A stretch of DNA of 64,000 bases from an uncultured Clostridia bacterium. Its GTDB lineage: Bacteria > Bacillota > Clostridia > TANB77 > CAG-508. Where the stretch lies: assembly GCA_934167445.1 (NCBI GenBank), contig CAKPKJ010000007.1:27982-91981 (forward strand), given 5' to 3'. Shown here in pieces: positions 16,585 through 24,351 of the stretch. The position numbers and the translations under genes are program-made. The notes beneath the pieces were generated by a model that was not told the DNA's origin, made no database searches, and saw nothing but the letters and a program-made list of their open reading frames with translations. Positions within the stretch are counted from its first letter, which is position 1, and each line of letters begins with the position of its first letter.

Positions 16585-17934
16585 ATGCCAACATATATGT
16601 ACAAAGCAATGACAGACAAAGGCGTAGTGGTAAAAAACAAAGTAGAAGCTGCAAGTAGGTTATATCTTATAAAAAGCCTAAAAGATAATGGATTGCTTCC
16701 AATTTCAATAGAACAAATGGCATATAGAAGAAATAGTACCCCTAAAAAGAAGAAAAAAAATGTAACAGACATTCAGGAAATAATGAAAAATGTTAATACA
16801 ACTCAATTAAGTGGAAAGCCCAAAACACTTACAGTTAAAGAAAAAATTAATCTTTATTTCGCTAAAACTGAAAAAATTACAATAAGAGATATAGTTGTAT
16901 TCACACAAAACTTTTATTTATTAAAAAAGGCAAACTTTAATAATATTCATGCATTAAATACAATAATAGAAGGAACAGAGAATGTATCATTTAAAGGAAT
17001 ATTAGAAGACATTGTAGCAGGAGTAGAAGCTGGAGAAAATATGTATACAACTATGGAATATTATTCAAATGTTTTTCCATATATATATATTAATATGATA
17101 AAAGTTGGGGAACTATCAGGTTCATTAACTAAATCGTTAGAACAAGCTGTTCAATATTTGGACGAAACTGAAAAGCTAAACAAGAAAATAAAATCAATAT
17201 TAATACCTAATATTGTTCAATTTGTATTATTACTTGTAATGTTAGTAGTTGGTACATTAGTTGCAATTCCTGCAATTCAAAATGTATTTGACGAAATGGG
17301 AACACAAGATACATTGCCAGCAGTAACAATTTGGTTTTCAAATTTTCTAAATGTTGCTATGAAGGTATGGTATATACCATTAGGAATAATAATAGCAGTT
17401 GTTGGAGTAATATTAGCATATGTTAATACACCAAAAGGAAAATATAATTTCCACTATTTTAAATATAAAATGCCAATATTTGGTGAACTTATATACGCAT
17501 TAGACTTCTCAAGACTAATGAAAGCGATGTTATTAAATTTACGTAATGGAATGAGAATCCAGGAAGCATTAGAAGTAAGTAAAAACGTAGTGAAAAACTA
17601 TGTAATGCTATCAATGGTTGAAACATCAATAAATAATATATTAATGGGTACATCATGGATAGAACCATTTGAAAGAGCCGGGTTATCAAAACCAATGGTA
17701 ACAGAAATGTTAAAAATAGGTATGCAAACAGACTTATCAGAAATGATGGAAAAATTAGTTGAATATATGGAAATAGATATAGATAATATTATGACAAAGA
17801 TAATGAAAGCATTACCACAAGTTGTGTATGCAATAGTTGGTGTTGTATTAATATTCTTCGTAGTAGTAGTATTAGTACCTTGTATCCAAGTATATATGGG
17901 AAATTTCTTATTCTCAGCTTATGGAGTTGGTTAA
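16585..17934 (+). CDS. pilC: Type IV pilus platform protein PilC (GspF family)
   Basis: 449 residues with two repeated GspF domains and membrane helices near residues 210-235, 265-290 and 410-440. The N-terminus MPTYMYKAMTDKGVVVKNKV and the KVGELSGSLTKSLEQAVQYL block are characteristic. A basic insertion (RRNSTPKKKKKN) follows the first 50 residues. PilC is the inner-membrane platform turned by PilB and PilT. Last clear pil gene of the operon. Confidence 0.93.
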   Translation: MPTYMYKAMTDKGVVVKNKVEAASRLYLIKSLKDNGLLPISIEQMAYRRNSTPKKKKKNVTDIQEIMKNVNTTQLSGKPKTLTVKEKINLYFAKTEKITIRDIVVFTQNFYLLKKANFNNIHALNTIIEGTENVSFKGILEDIVAGVEAGENMYTTMEYYSNVFPYIYINMIKVGELSGSLTKSLEQAVQYLDETEKLNKKIKSILIPNIVQFVLLLVMLVVGTLVAIPAIQNVFDEMGTQDTLPAVTIWFSNFLNVAMKVWYIPLGIIIAVVGVILAYVNTPKGKYNFHYFKYKMPIFGELIYALDFSRLMKAMLLNLRNGMRIQEALEVSKNVVKNYVMLSMVETSINNILMGTSWIEPFERAGLSKPMVTEMLKIGMQTDLSEMMEKLVEYMEIDIDNIMTKIMKALPQVVYAIVGVVLIFFVVVVLVPCIQVYMGNFLFSAYGVG

Positions 17935-17935
17935 T

Positions 17936-17966
17936 AATGATTTTGGGGTCGGAGCAAAAAATCATT
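17936..17966 (+). terminator. Possible terminator after pilC
   Basis: AATGATTTT (17936-17944) / AAAATCATT (17958-17966) with a GGGGTCGG-containing loop, followed by only a weak T-rich stretch. It may end most pil transcripts before the ROK gene. Confidence 0.45.
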
Positions 17967-18032
17967 TTCAAATGCTTTGCTTTTGTTCTAAATGTGCAAA
18001 CAAATAGATTGTAATAAGAGAGGAAAAAAGAA

Positions 18033-18935
18033 ATGAAAATTGGAATTGATTTAGGCGGAAGTCATATATCAATAGGTGTTGTAGATAAAGACGGAAAAAT
18101 ATTAGATAAAAGAGATAAACACTTAAGAGGAATTGCCAAAAGACTGATAAAGTCCACAATAGAAGAAACAATTATAAGCAATATAAAAGAATATCAAAAA
18201 AATTATAAAATAACAGAAATAGGGATTGCAGTTCCAGGTTCAGTAAAAAATGATAAAATCTTGAAATCTGTAAATTTAGGATTAAAAGATTATAACCTTG
18301 TAGGAGTTATAAAAAAAGAAATTGATTTACCTATCAAAATACGCAATGATGCAAAATGCGCAGCATTAGCGGAAAGTAAATATGGAGCATTAAAAAAATA
18401 CAATAGAGTATTATTTATGACTCTAGGAACTGGAATAGGTGGAGCTGTAATAATAAATGGAAAGTTATTAGATGCTGGTGAATATCCTGGTTGTGAATTC
18501 GGACATATGGTAATAAAAGAAAATGGATTAGAGTGTAATTGTGGAAGAAAAGGATGTTTTGAAAAATATGGTTCAATGAGAGCTTTTAAAGATAACTTGA
18601 GAAACGAACTAGGTTTAGAAGATAAAACAAGTGGAAAAGAATTAATGGCAATTTTAAAAAATACAACAAAAGAAAGTAAAGATTATGCTAAAATAGAAAA
18701 AGTAAGAAAGCAATACATTAGAGATTTAAATGTAGGGATTACAAACTTAATAAATATCTTCGAACCAGAAGCAATTGGAATAGGAGGAAGCTTTGTGTAT
18801 TTTTCAGAAGCATTACTAGATGATATAAAAGAACTAATAATAAAAGAAAATATGTTATTTAACTCTAGAAAAGAAATAAATATACAAACAGCAGTACTTG
18901 GAAACGAAGCAGGAATAATAGGAGCTATATTATAG
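18033..18935 (+). CDS. ROK-family sugar kinase (glucokinase-like)
   Basis: 300 residues. The N-terminal ATP phosphate-binding loop is GIDLGGSHISIGVVD (3-17). The catalytic region has RNDAKCAALAE, the second phosphate motif is GTGIGGAVI, and the ROK zinc motif is present as CEFGHMVIKENG..CNCGRKGCFE. These make it a catalytically plausible ROK kinase, most often glucokinase or N-acetyl-hexosamine kinase in Clostridia. It follows the pilus operon but probably has a separate role in sugar use. A terminator follows. Confidence 0.88.
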   Translation: MKIGIDLGGSHISIGVVDKDGKILDKRDKHLRGIAKRLIKSTIEETIISNIKEYQKNYKITEIGIAVPGSVKNDKILKSVNLGLKDYNLVGVIKKEIDLPIKIRNDAKCAALAESKYGALKKYNRVLFMTLGTGIGGAVIINGKLLDAGEYPGCEFGHMVIKENGLECNCGRKGCFEKYGSMRAFKDNLRNELGLEDKTSGKELMAILKNTTKESKDYAKIEKVRKQYIRDLNVGITNLINIFEPEAIGIGGSFVYFSEALLDDIKELIIKENMLFNSRKEINIQTAVLGNEAGIIGAIL

Positions 18936-18962
18936 AATTTTATATTAATAATATAAAAATGG

Positions 18963-18993
18963 GGTATAAAAAATTATTTTTATACCTCTTTTT
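18963..18993 (+). terminator. Terminator after ROK kinase
   Basis: GGTATAAAAA / TTTTTATACC hairpin (18963-18986) followed by TCTTTTTG. Confidence 0.75.
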
Positions 18994-19077
18994 GATGATT
19001 AAATTTTTATATTAGAACTTATTAAAGTTCAGATATTTTATTGTTTATAAAAGCTATTACAAAGTTTTGTAATAGGA
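18994..19077. other. Short intergenic gap between convergent genes
   Basis: 84 bases between the ROK terminator and the lysozyme stop. A GTAATAG/CTATTAC pair near 19051-19076 (CTATTACAAAGTTTTGTAATAG) can form a hairpin and probably terminates the lysozyme transcript on the minus strand. Confidence 0.5.
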
Positions 19078-20358
19078 TTAACAATTAGGAATTAAAATAA
19101 TTTGTCCTGCATAAATCACATTAGGATTCGAAATATTATTAAGAGTAGCAAGTATGCTAACTGTAGTTTTATATCTTTGAGCTATTTGACTTAAAGTATC
19201 TCCATAACGAATTTTATATGAAAATTTTCCGCAAGCATTAGTGCCTTCAACAAATGAATTATTAGATGTACTATAAGAGGCATTATTAAGCTTTATAGTA
19301 AGCACTTGACCTGGATAAATTAAATTAGGGTTTTTTATAAATGGATTTAGCAAAACAATAGAATTTACTGTTGTTCCATATCTTAATGCAATATGACTTA
19401 AAGTATCTCCTTTTTTTACAGTATAAGTTATAATGTTACTACCATTAGAAGAATTATTAGAATTGCTGGAATCAGAGCTGATAGTAAGCACTTGACCCGG
19501 ATAAATCAAATTAGGATTTTTAATAAAAGGATTTAACGAAACAATAGAATTTACTGTTGTTCCATATTTTAATGCAATATGACTCAAAGTATCTCCTTTT
19601 TTTACCGTATAAGTTATTAAATTATTAGCAGTATTATTAGAATCATTTTGAGTAGGTAGTGAAGAAGTAGTATCTATAAAAATATTATTGGTAAAAATAT
19701 TTTTATCAACATTTCCAGAGATTCCATTAACTCTACCTGTGCTTGTATATTGCCAACCGGTCCAATATTCCCATTTGCCATTTGGCTCAGGAGAGGAAAC
19801 ACCATAATTTGCAACCCAAAGAGGGTATGATGTAAGAGCACTTGAAAATATAGTTCTAGCAGAATAAGCGTTACTATAAACAATAGGTGTAGTTTTTGTT
19901 GTAGATTGTAAGGTTTGTAAAAAAACTTTAGAAATTTCATTTATTTCATATGTTGACAAATTACCAAAGTTTTCAAAATCCATAGCAAGTTTACAGTCAG
20001 CTTGTTTGCCAGATACAACTTTAGCAAAAAAATTAGCTTCTGCACGTGCTTGTGAAGTGTTTCTTGCAATTACATAATGATAAAATCCAACTTTTAAACC
20101 ATTTGATTTTGCATTTTTATAATTAGTTTCAAAATATGGATCAATATATTTAGTACCTTCCGACGATTTTATATAAACAATTTCAATTCCAGAATTTTTT
20201 ACGTCATAGAAATTTACATATCTTTGCCAAGAGCTTATATCAATTCCTTGATAAGTAGTATTATCTGAAGGACCAAAAGCTAGAGACTGAATGCAAGAGG
20301 CAAGAATTAGTAAGATAAAGGAAAAACAAAAAAACAATTTAGCAATTTTTTTAGCCAT
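19078..20358 (-). CDS. Secreted GH25 lysozyme with three LysM domains
   Basis: 426 residues from the ATG behind AAGGAGG (a longer reading adds 23 residues without a ribosome site). There is an N-terminal signal peptide ending near LASC, which could be a lipobox, or near SLAFG. The GH25 domain (about 35-225) has GIDISSW and the catalytic pair in LAMDFENFG. LysM repeats follow, each with YTVKKGDTLSHIA or the variant YKIRYGDTLSQIA, separated by Ser/Asn-rich linkers. It would cleave cell-wall N-acetylmuramic acid linkages, during growth, spore work or competition. The first two LysM repeats are almost identical, suggesting recent duplication. Confidence 0.92.
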   Translation of the reverse strand: MAKKIAKLFFCFSFILLILASCIQSLAFGPSDNTTYQGIDISSWQRYVNFYDVKNSGIEIVYIKSSEGTKYIDPYFETNYKNAKSNGLKVGFYHYVIARNTSQARAEANFFAKVVSGKQADCKLAMDFENFGNLSTYEINEISKVFLQTLQSTTKTTPIVYSNAYSARTIFSSALTSYPLWVANYGVSSPEPNGKWEYWTGWQYTSTGRVNGISGNVDKNIFTNNIFIDTTSSLPTQNDSNNTANNLITYTVKKGDTLSHIALKYGTTVNSIVSLNPFIKNPNLIYPGQVLTISSDSSNSNNSSNGSNIITYTVKKGDTLSHIALRYGTTVNSIVLLNPFIKNPNLIYPGQVLTIKLNNASYSTSNNSFVEGTNACGKFSYKIRYGDTLSQIAQRYKTTVSILATLNNISNPNVIYAGQIILIPNC

Positions 20359-20413
20359 AATAGACCTCCTTTCAAAAAAGTTTATATTAAATAATATGAA
20401 AAAGCTACAAATA

Positions 20414-20442
20414 TTGACAAACAACAAAATGTTATGTATACT
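20414..20442 (+). promoter_or_regulatory. Promoter of the 20.5 kb orphan gene pair
   Basis: TTGACA (20414-20419), 17-base spacer, TATACT (20437-20442) with an upstream TG (extended -10). It lies between the lysozyme and the divergent orphan pair. Confidence 0.8.
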
Positions 20443-20494
20443 GAGAATATGCCAATTTGGCTATTATATAGGCTCTAAATAAGAAAGGAAGAAA

Positions 20495-20989
20495 ATGCAA
20501 GTCTATAAAATTTCTGTCAGTTTTGCTTCATCAATGAAAATTAATGAGGCAGCCAAGGAGTTTTCTAAGAAGGAATGCCAATTTGAAGGCAAAATTCTGT
20601 TGGAAAGCAAACCAAAATCAGGAGAATTCATTGGATATTCTGAAGGGAGACTTAATAATGATCTTCAACTGATTAAGGGAATCTTAATTGATAATTCCCT
20701 TGCTTTTTATCGAATGCCAATTAAAAGCAGCTCTCATACTGTAATATATACGTTCCCAGAAATTGGCCAAAAAGGCTATTGGGGTAGACGAGTCCTAGAC
20801 AACGTAAGAAACGAGGGGCTGGCCAAACTCCACATCGAAAAGATGGAGAACAATGTTCCAGAATTAGAACTGCAAATAAGGGAGAGGTATTCTGAAAAAA
20901 GGCCTGAATCTGCACAAAACGACGGAAGCTTTTTGGACCAACTAGATGCAAAATTGCTTTTAGCTGATTGCATAAAGCATTTTAGTTAA
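20495..20989 (+). CDS. Orphan protein of unknown function, first of a pair
   Basis: 164 residues, not recognised. No signal peptide or membrane helix. The N-terminal half looks beta-rich (QFEGKILLESKP, then EFIGYSEGRL); the C-terminal half is charged and helical (ELQIRERYSEKRPES). Codon and base use are clearly less AT-rich than in the neighbours (CTG, GGC, ACG, CGA codons appear). With the next gene it forms a two-gene transcript with its own consensus promoter and terminator. It may be distantly related to the next protein: both show G-x-F-x-GY followed by a Leu-rich strand. Foreign origin is likely. Confidence 0.7.
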   Translation: MQVYKISVSFASSMKINEAAKEFSKKECQFEGKILLESKPKSGEFIGYSEGRLNNDLQLIKGILIDNSLAFYRMPIKSSSHTVIYTFPEIGQKGYWGRRVLDNVRNEGLAKLHIEKMENNVPELELQIRERYSEKRPESAQNDGSFLDQLDAKLLLADCIKHFS

Positions 20990-21012
20990 GAATTCAACTC
21001 TGGGGAGTAAAG

Positions 21013-21495
21013 ATGGAACTGTACATGATTTCCGGAACGTTCATTGGTGAATGCTATGAGACCAGAAGAGGAAACGATTTTGCAGGCTATTTGATAGAGG
21101 AGGAAGCAAGTCACGAACTTGTAGGAGTGGTTACTATTAACCAACCATCTGAGTACGACGGAACACGTTATGTGTTTGGATACAAAGAAGAAAATGAGGT
21201 TGCCATTTTCCAAGTTGCAAATCGCCAAAAAGTCGATCCGGTATTTTATATCTTTAGAGATATAAACGCTCCAGGAATTCAGGGAATTTTTGACTCAACT
21301 AATAATCCTGTAAAAAAATTACAGGTACAGGCAAAACTGGTTAAAGTCAAAGACCATATGGACGCAAGACTCAAAGAGGTTGAAAAGATATTTCGTGAGA
21401 TTCGTCCAGAAGGCAGCTGGGGATTTTATAAACAAGTGTGCGAGAGTGATCCTGTTGCATACTTAAAGGAAATCAAAGATAAGCTGAATTGCTAG
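21013..21495 (+). CDS. Orphan protein of unknown function, second of a pair
   Basis: 160 residues, not recognised. Predicted soluble: beta-rich up to about residue 110 (MISGTFIGECYE, DFAGYLIEEE, VFYIFRDINA), then a helical C-terminus (HMDARLKEVEKIFREI). It shares the unusual, higher-GC codon use of the preceding gene (GAC, ACG, CGT, CGC). Ribosome site GGGGAG. A textbook terminator follows, so the pair is a closed unit inserted ahead of rpsB. Confidence 0.7.
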   Translation: MELYMISGTFIGECYETRRGNDFAGYLIEEEASHELVGVVTINQPSEYDGTRYVFGYKEENEVAIFQVANRQKVDPVFYIFRDINAPGIQGIFDSTNNPVKKLQVQAKLVKVKDHMDARLKEVEKIFREIRPEGSWGFYKQVCESDPVAYLKEIKDKLNC

Positions 21496-21504
21496 AGCCT
21501 AAAG

Positions 21505-21532
21505 GAGACAGTGTAATAACTGTCTCTTTTTT
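21505..21532 (+). terminator. Terminator after the orphan pair
   Basis: GAGACAG (21505-21511) / CTGTCTC (21520-21526) followed by TTTTTT. Confidence 0.92.
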
Positions 21533-21563
21533 AAGGGGAATTTTAAAAAAGACTGAAAAAAGC

Positions 21564-21592
21564 TTGAAATTATGCAAAAATTTTGCTATAAT
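21564..21592 (+). promoter_or_regulatory. Promoter of rpsB-tsf
   Basis: TTGAAA (21564-21569), 17-base spacer, TATAAT (21587-21592) with extended TG at 21584-21585. Confidence 0.85.
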
Positions 21593-21599
21593 AATTAGC

Positions 21600-21690
21600 G
21601 TAATAATCACGCACTAAGCTAGTTTTACGGGAAGTGCCTAAAAATAGGTCCTAAAAAACGAAAAACTTAGGCGGAAGAATAACAAAAAGG
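21600..21690 (+). promoter_or_regulatory. Structured 5' leader of rpsB
   Basis: About 100 bases between promoter and rpsB can pair in alternative ways. GCCTAA (near 21636) matches TTAGGC (near 21667), and CCTAA (near 21649) can use the same TTAGG. Competing pairings suggest a ribosomal-protein (S2) autoregulatory leader. No Rfam class is recognised by eye. Confidence 0.4.
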
Positions 21691-21702
21691 GAGGAATTTA
21701 AA

Positions 21703-22488
21703 ATGGCAGTAGTTGCAATGAAACAATTACTAGAAGCAGGTGTTCATTTCGGACATCAAACAAGAAGATGGGATCCAAGAATGGCTGAATACATATTCCA
21801 AGCTAGAAATGGTATCCATATTATTGATTTACAAAAGACATCAAAAAAATTAGACGAGGCATATGACTTCGTAAGAGAACAAGCTGAAGAAGGAAAAACA
21901 ATTTTATTTGTTGGAACTAAAAAACAAGCTCAAGATTGCATGAAAGAAGCAGCTTTAAAATGTGGAATGTATTATGTAGATAAAAGATGGTTAGGTGGAA
22001 TGTTAACTAACTTTGATACAATCCAAACAAGAATTAAAAGATTAAAAGACTTAGAAACAATGGCAGAAGATGGTACATTTGATGTATTACCTAAAAAAGA
22101 AGTAATCTTATTGAAAAAAGAAATGGATAAATTAGAGAAAAACCTTGGCGGAATCAAAGATATGAAAGAATTACCAGGAGTAATATTCTTAGTAGATCCT
22201 AAAAAAGAAAGAATAGCAGTACTAGAAGCTAAAAAATTAGGTATTCCACTAGTTGGTTTAGTAGACACAAACTGTAACCCAGATGACGTAGATTACGTAA
22301 TTCCTGGAAATGATGATGCTATAAGAGCTGTAAAATTAATTGCAGACGTTATGGCAAATGCAGTTATTGAAGGAAAACAAGGTGAAAGCTTTGAAGATGA
22401 ACAAGAAGAACAACAAGCAGCAACAGAAGAAGCTACAAGTATTGAAGAAGTAGTAGCTAATGAAGATGCTGAAGAAGTAAAAGAATAA
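21703..22488 (+). CDS. rpsB: 30S ribosomal protein S2
   Basis: 261 residues with the uS2 signatures MKQLLEAGVHFGHQTRRWDP at the N-terminus, the central coiled-coil insertion (about 95-150), and GIPLVGLVDTNCNPDDVDYVIPGNDDA. The acidic C-terminal tail (EDEQEEQQAATEEATS) is common in Clostridia. First gene of rpsB-tsf, strong GGGAGG site. Confidence 0.97.
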   Translation: MAVVAMKQLLEAGVHFGHQTRRWDPRMAEYIFQARNGIHIIDLQKTSKKLDEAYDFVREQAEEGKTILFVGTKKQAQDCMKEAALKCGMYYVDKRWLGGMLTNFDTIQTRIKRLKDLETMAEDGTFDVLPKKEVILLKKEMDKLEKNLGGIKDMKELPGVIFLVDPKKERIAVLEAKKLGIPLVGLVDTNCNPDDVDYVIPGNDDAIRAVKLIADVMANAVIEGKQGESFEDEQEEQQAATEEATSIEEVVANEDAEEVKE

Positions 22489-22520
22489 TTTAATAAAACC
22501 TATTGATATTAAATAAAAAG

Positions 22521-22552
22521 AGGGTGGAGCTTTTCTGCTCTACTCTTTGTTA
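22521..22552 (+). promoter_or_regulatory. Hairpin between rpsB and tsf
   Basis: AGAGggtGGAGC / GCTCtacTCT stem with a TTTTCT loop, followed by TTGTTAAT. An imperfect attenuator-like structure that may lower tsf expression relative to rpsB. Confidence 0.5.
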
Positions 22553-22587
22553 ATATAGTAGTTATATAATAAAAGGAGGAATATAAT

Positions 22588-23466
22588 ATGATTACTGCAA
22601 GTCAAGTAAAAGACCTAAGAGAAAAAACAGGAGCAGGAATGATGGACTGCAAAAAAGTTTTAACAGAAACAGATGGAGATATGGAAAAAGCAATCGAATT
22701 ATTACGTGAAAGAGGAATTGCAAAAGCAGCTAAAAAATCTGGAAGAGTTGCAGCAGAAGGCCTAGTTGAAGCATATGTATCAGAAGACGGAAAAGTTGGA
22801 GCTATAGTAGAAGTAAATGCCGAAACAGACTTTGTAGCTAAAAATGAAGAATTCAAAACATTTGTAGCAAATGTTGCAAAACAAGTAGCTGAAAAAAATC
22901 CAAAAGATGTAGAAGAATTATTAGCACAAGATTCAATTGAAGAACCAGGAAAAACAGTTAATGAAGTATTAATTGAAAAAATAGCTACAATCGGTGAAAA
23001 TATGAATATTAGAAGATTTGCTAGATTTGAATCAGAAGGATTAGTTGAAAAATATATCCATGGCGATGGAAAAATAGCAGTTTTAGTAAGTATGAAATCA
23101 GGAGATAAAGAAGTTGCAAAAGACGTATGTATGCAAATTGCAGCAGCAAGACCTGAATATTTAAACGAAGCAGCCGTTCCAGCTGAAAGATTAGAAAAAG
23201 AAAAAGAAATTTTAAAAGCACAAACAATGAATGAAGGAAAACCAGAAGCAATTGCAGAAAAAATCGTATTAGGAAGAATTGGTAAATTCTACAGCGAAAT
23301 ATGCTTAGTAGACCAAGAATTCGTAAAAGACCCAAGTAAAAAAGTTTCTCAATTATTAAAAGAACACAATGCAGAAGTATCAGAATTTGCAAGATTTGAA
23401 AAAGGTGAAGGAATCGAGAAAAAAGAAGAAAACTTTGCTGAAGAAGTAATGAAACAATTAAAATAA
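22588..23466 (+). CDS. tsf: Elongation factor Ts
   Basis: 292 residues. N-terminal UBA-like domain with LREKTGAGMMDCKKVLTE and the conserved TDFVAKNEEF, the contact segment for EF-Tu. The rest holds the two core subdomains and the C-terminal module. EF-Ts exchanges GDP for GTP on EF-Tu. The usual downstream neighbour pyrH is displaced by about 4.3 kb. Confidence 0.97.
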   Translation: MITASQVKDLREKTGAGMMDCKKVLTETDGDMEKAIELLRERGIAKAAKKSGRVAAEGLVEAYVSEDGKVGAIVEVNAETDFVAKNEEFKTFVANVAKQVAEKNPKDVEELLAQDSIEEPGKTVNEVLIEKIATIGENMNIRRFARFESEGLVEKYIHGDGKIAVLVSMKSGDKEVAKDVCMQIAAARPEYLNEAAVPAERLEKEKEILKAQTMNEGKPEAIAEKIVLGRIGKFYSEICLVDQEFVKDPSKKVSQLLKEHNAEVSEFARFEKGEGIEKKEENFAEEVMKQLK

Positions 23467-23565
23467 AAAAATTAATAAAACGAATAAGAGGATATAGTAT
23501 AAAAACTTTTTATACATACATAATGTAGTGAGAGTATTTTATAGCGTAAATATTCTAGACAATTT

Positions 23566-23613
23566 AAAAGTCAAGACGTTTTGCTAAAGCCAAAACATCT
23601 TGACTTTTTGTTA
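23566..23613 (+). terminator. Terminator after tsf
   Basis: AAAAGTCAAGA..GTTTTG / CAAAAC..TCTTGACTTTTT: long stem (23566-23609) ending in a T-run, about 100 bases after the tsf stop. Confidence 0.88.
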
Positions 23614-23909
23614 ATGTTTGTGTTGTCTTTACTTTTATCATTACTTACACCTTTGACTTTGCTTTTCTTGATTATTAATTGTTATAGGAAAATTAGTTAA
23701 CAAGAGTATACTGATATAAAAAACAAGAAGAGAATCGAGATATGCAGTAAATAAAAGAAAAAAAGAGAAAACACAAGAAAAAGTGAGCTCGCAATATGAA
23801 AATGCTCAATTAAACAAAAAGATTAAACTTGATTGCAGAATAAAATTCAATTATAATACAAAAATAAAGATAGTAAACGATTTTTATAACAAAAATAATA
23901 AATAATTTT
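23614..23909. other. Intergenic stretch without recognisable genes
   Basis: About 300 AT-rich bases between the tsf terminator and the XRE gene. I see no open frame, RNA gene or clear repeat. Confidence 0.5.
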
Positions 23910-24158
23910 TTATGCAGTTTGGTCATTATCACTTTCTAAAGGTGCAAACAACACTCTGATATCTACATCTAAGGCTATTGCTATTTTATATAAAGTAGCT
24001 AAAGAAAAAGTATTTCTGCAAGCACTTTTAGATTCTATTTTACGTATGAATTCATAACTATAAAAAGTTTTATTAGCTAATTGCAATTGAGTTAAACCTT
24101 TTAATTTTCTTTGTTTTTTTATATTCTGACCAACTAAATAATAAATATCGTAATTCAT
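23910..24158 (-). CDS. XRE-family helix-turn-helix regulator
   Basis: 82 residues, essentially one HTH_3 domain: VGQNIKKQRKLKGLTQLQLANKT forms helices 1-3, followed by FIRKIESKSACRNTFSLATLYKIAIALDV. Short single-domain XRE proteins usually repress their own and adjacent promoters. It is transcribed away from the pilin-lectin fusion and shares about 190 bases of control region with it, so it is the obvious candidate regulator of that gene. The ribosome site is weak. Confidence 0.85.
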   Translation of the reverse strand: MNYDIYYLVGQNIKKQRKLKGLTQLQLANKTFYSYEFIRKIESKSACRNTFSLATLYKIAIALDVDIRVLFAPLESDNDQTA

Positions 24159-24273
24159 AATATTTCAACTCTTTCCCAATTATTGTTAAACCACAATAAT
24201 TTCTATTTGATTTCTATCTTAATGCTATTTAGGCATTTTCTTTTTATGGTATCAAAAAAACAGAAACAAAATG

Positions 24274-24302
24274 TTGCAATATACCACCAGTCGTGATATA
24301 AT
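24274..24302 (+). promoter_or_regulatory. Promoter of the pilin-lectin fusion
   Basis: TTGCAA (24274-24279), 17-base spacer, TATAAT (24297-24302) with extended TG. A CGTGATAT element overlaps the -10 and recurs at 24333-24340. Another copy lies before the pilin gene at the right edge. Confidence 0.75.
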
Positions 24303-24351
24303 TTTTTTGAATTTGAGAAAACTAATGAAAAGCGTGATATGAGGAGAAAAT

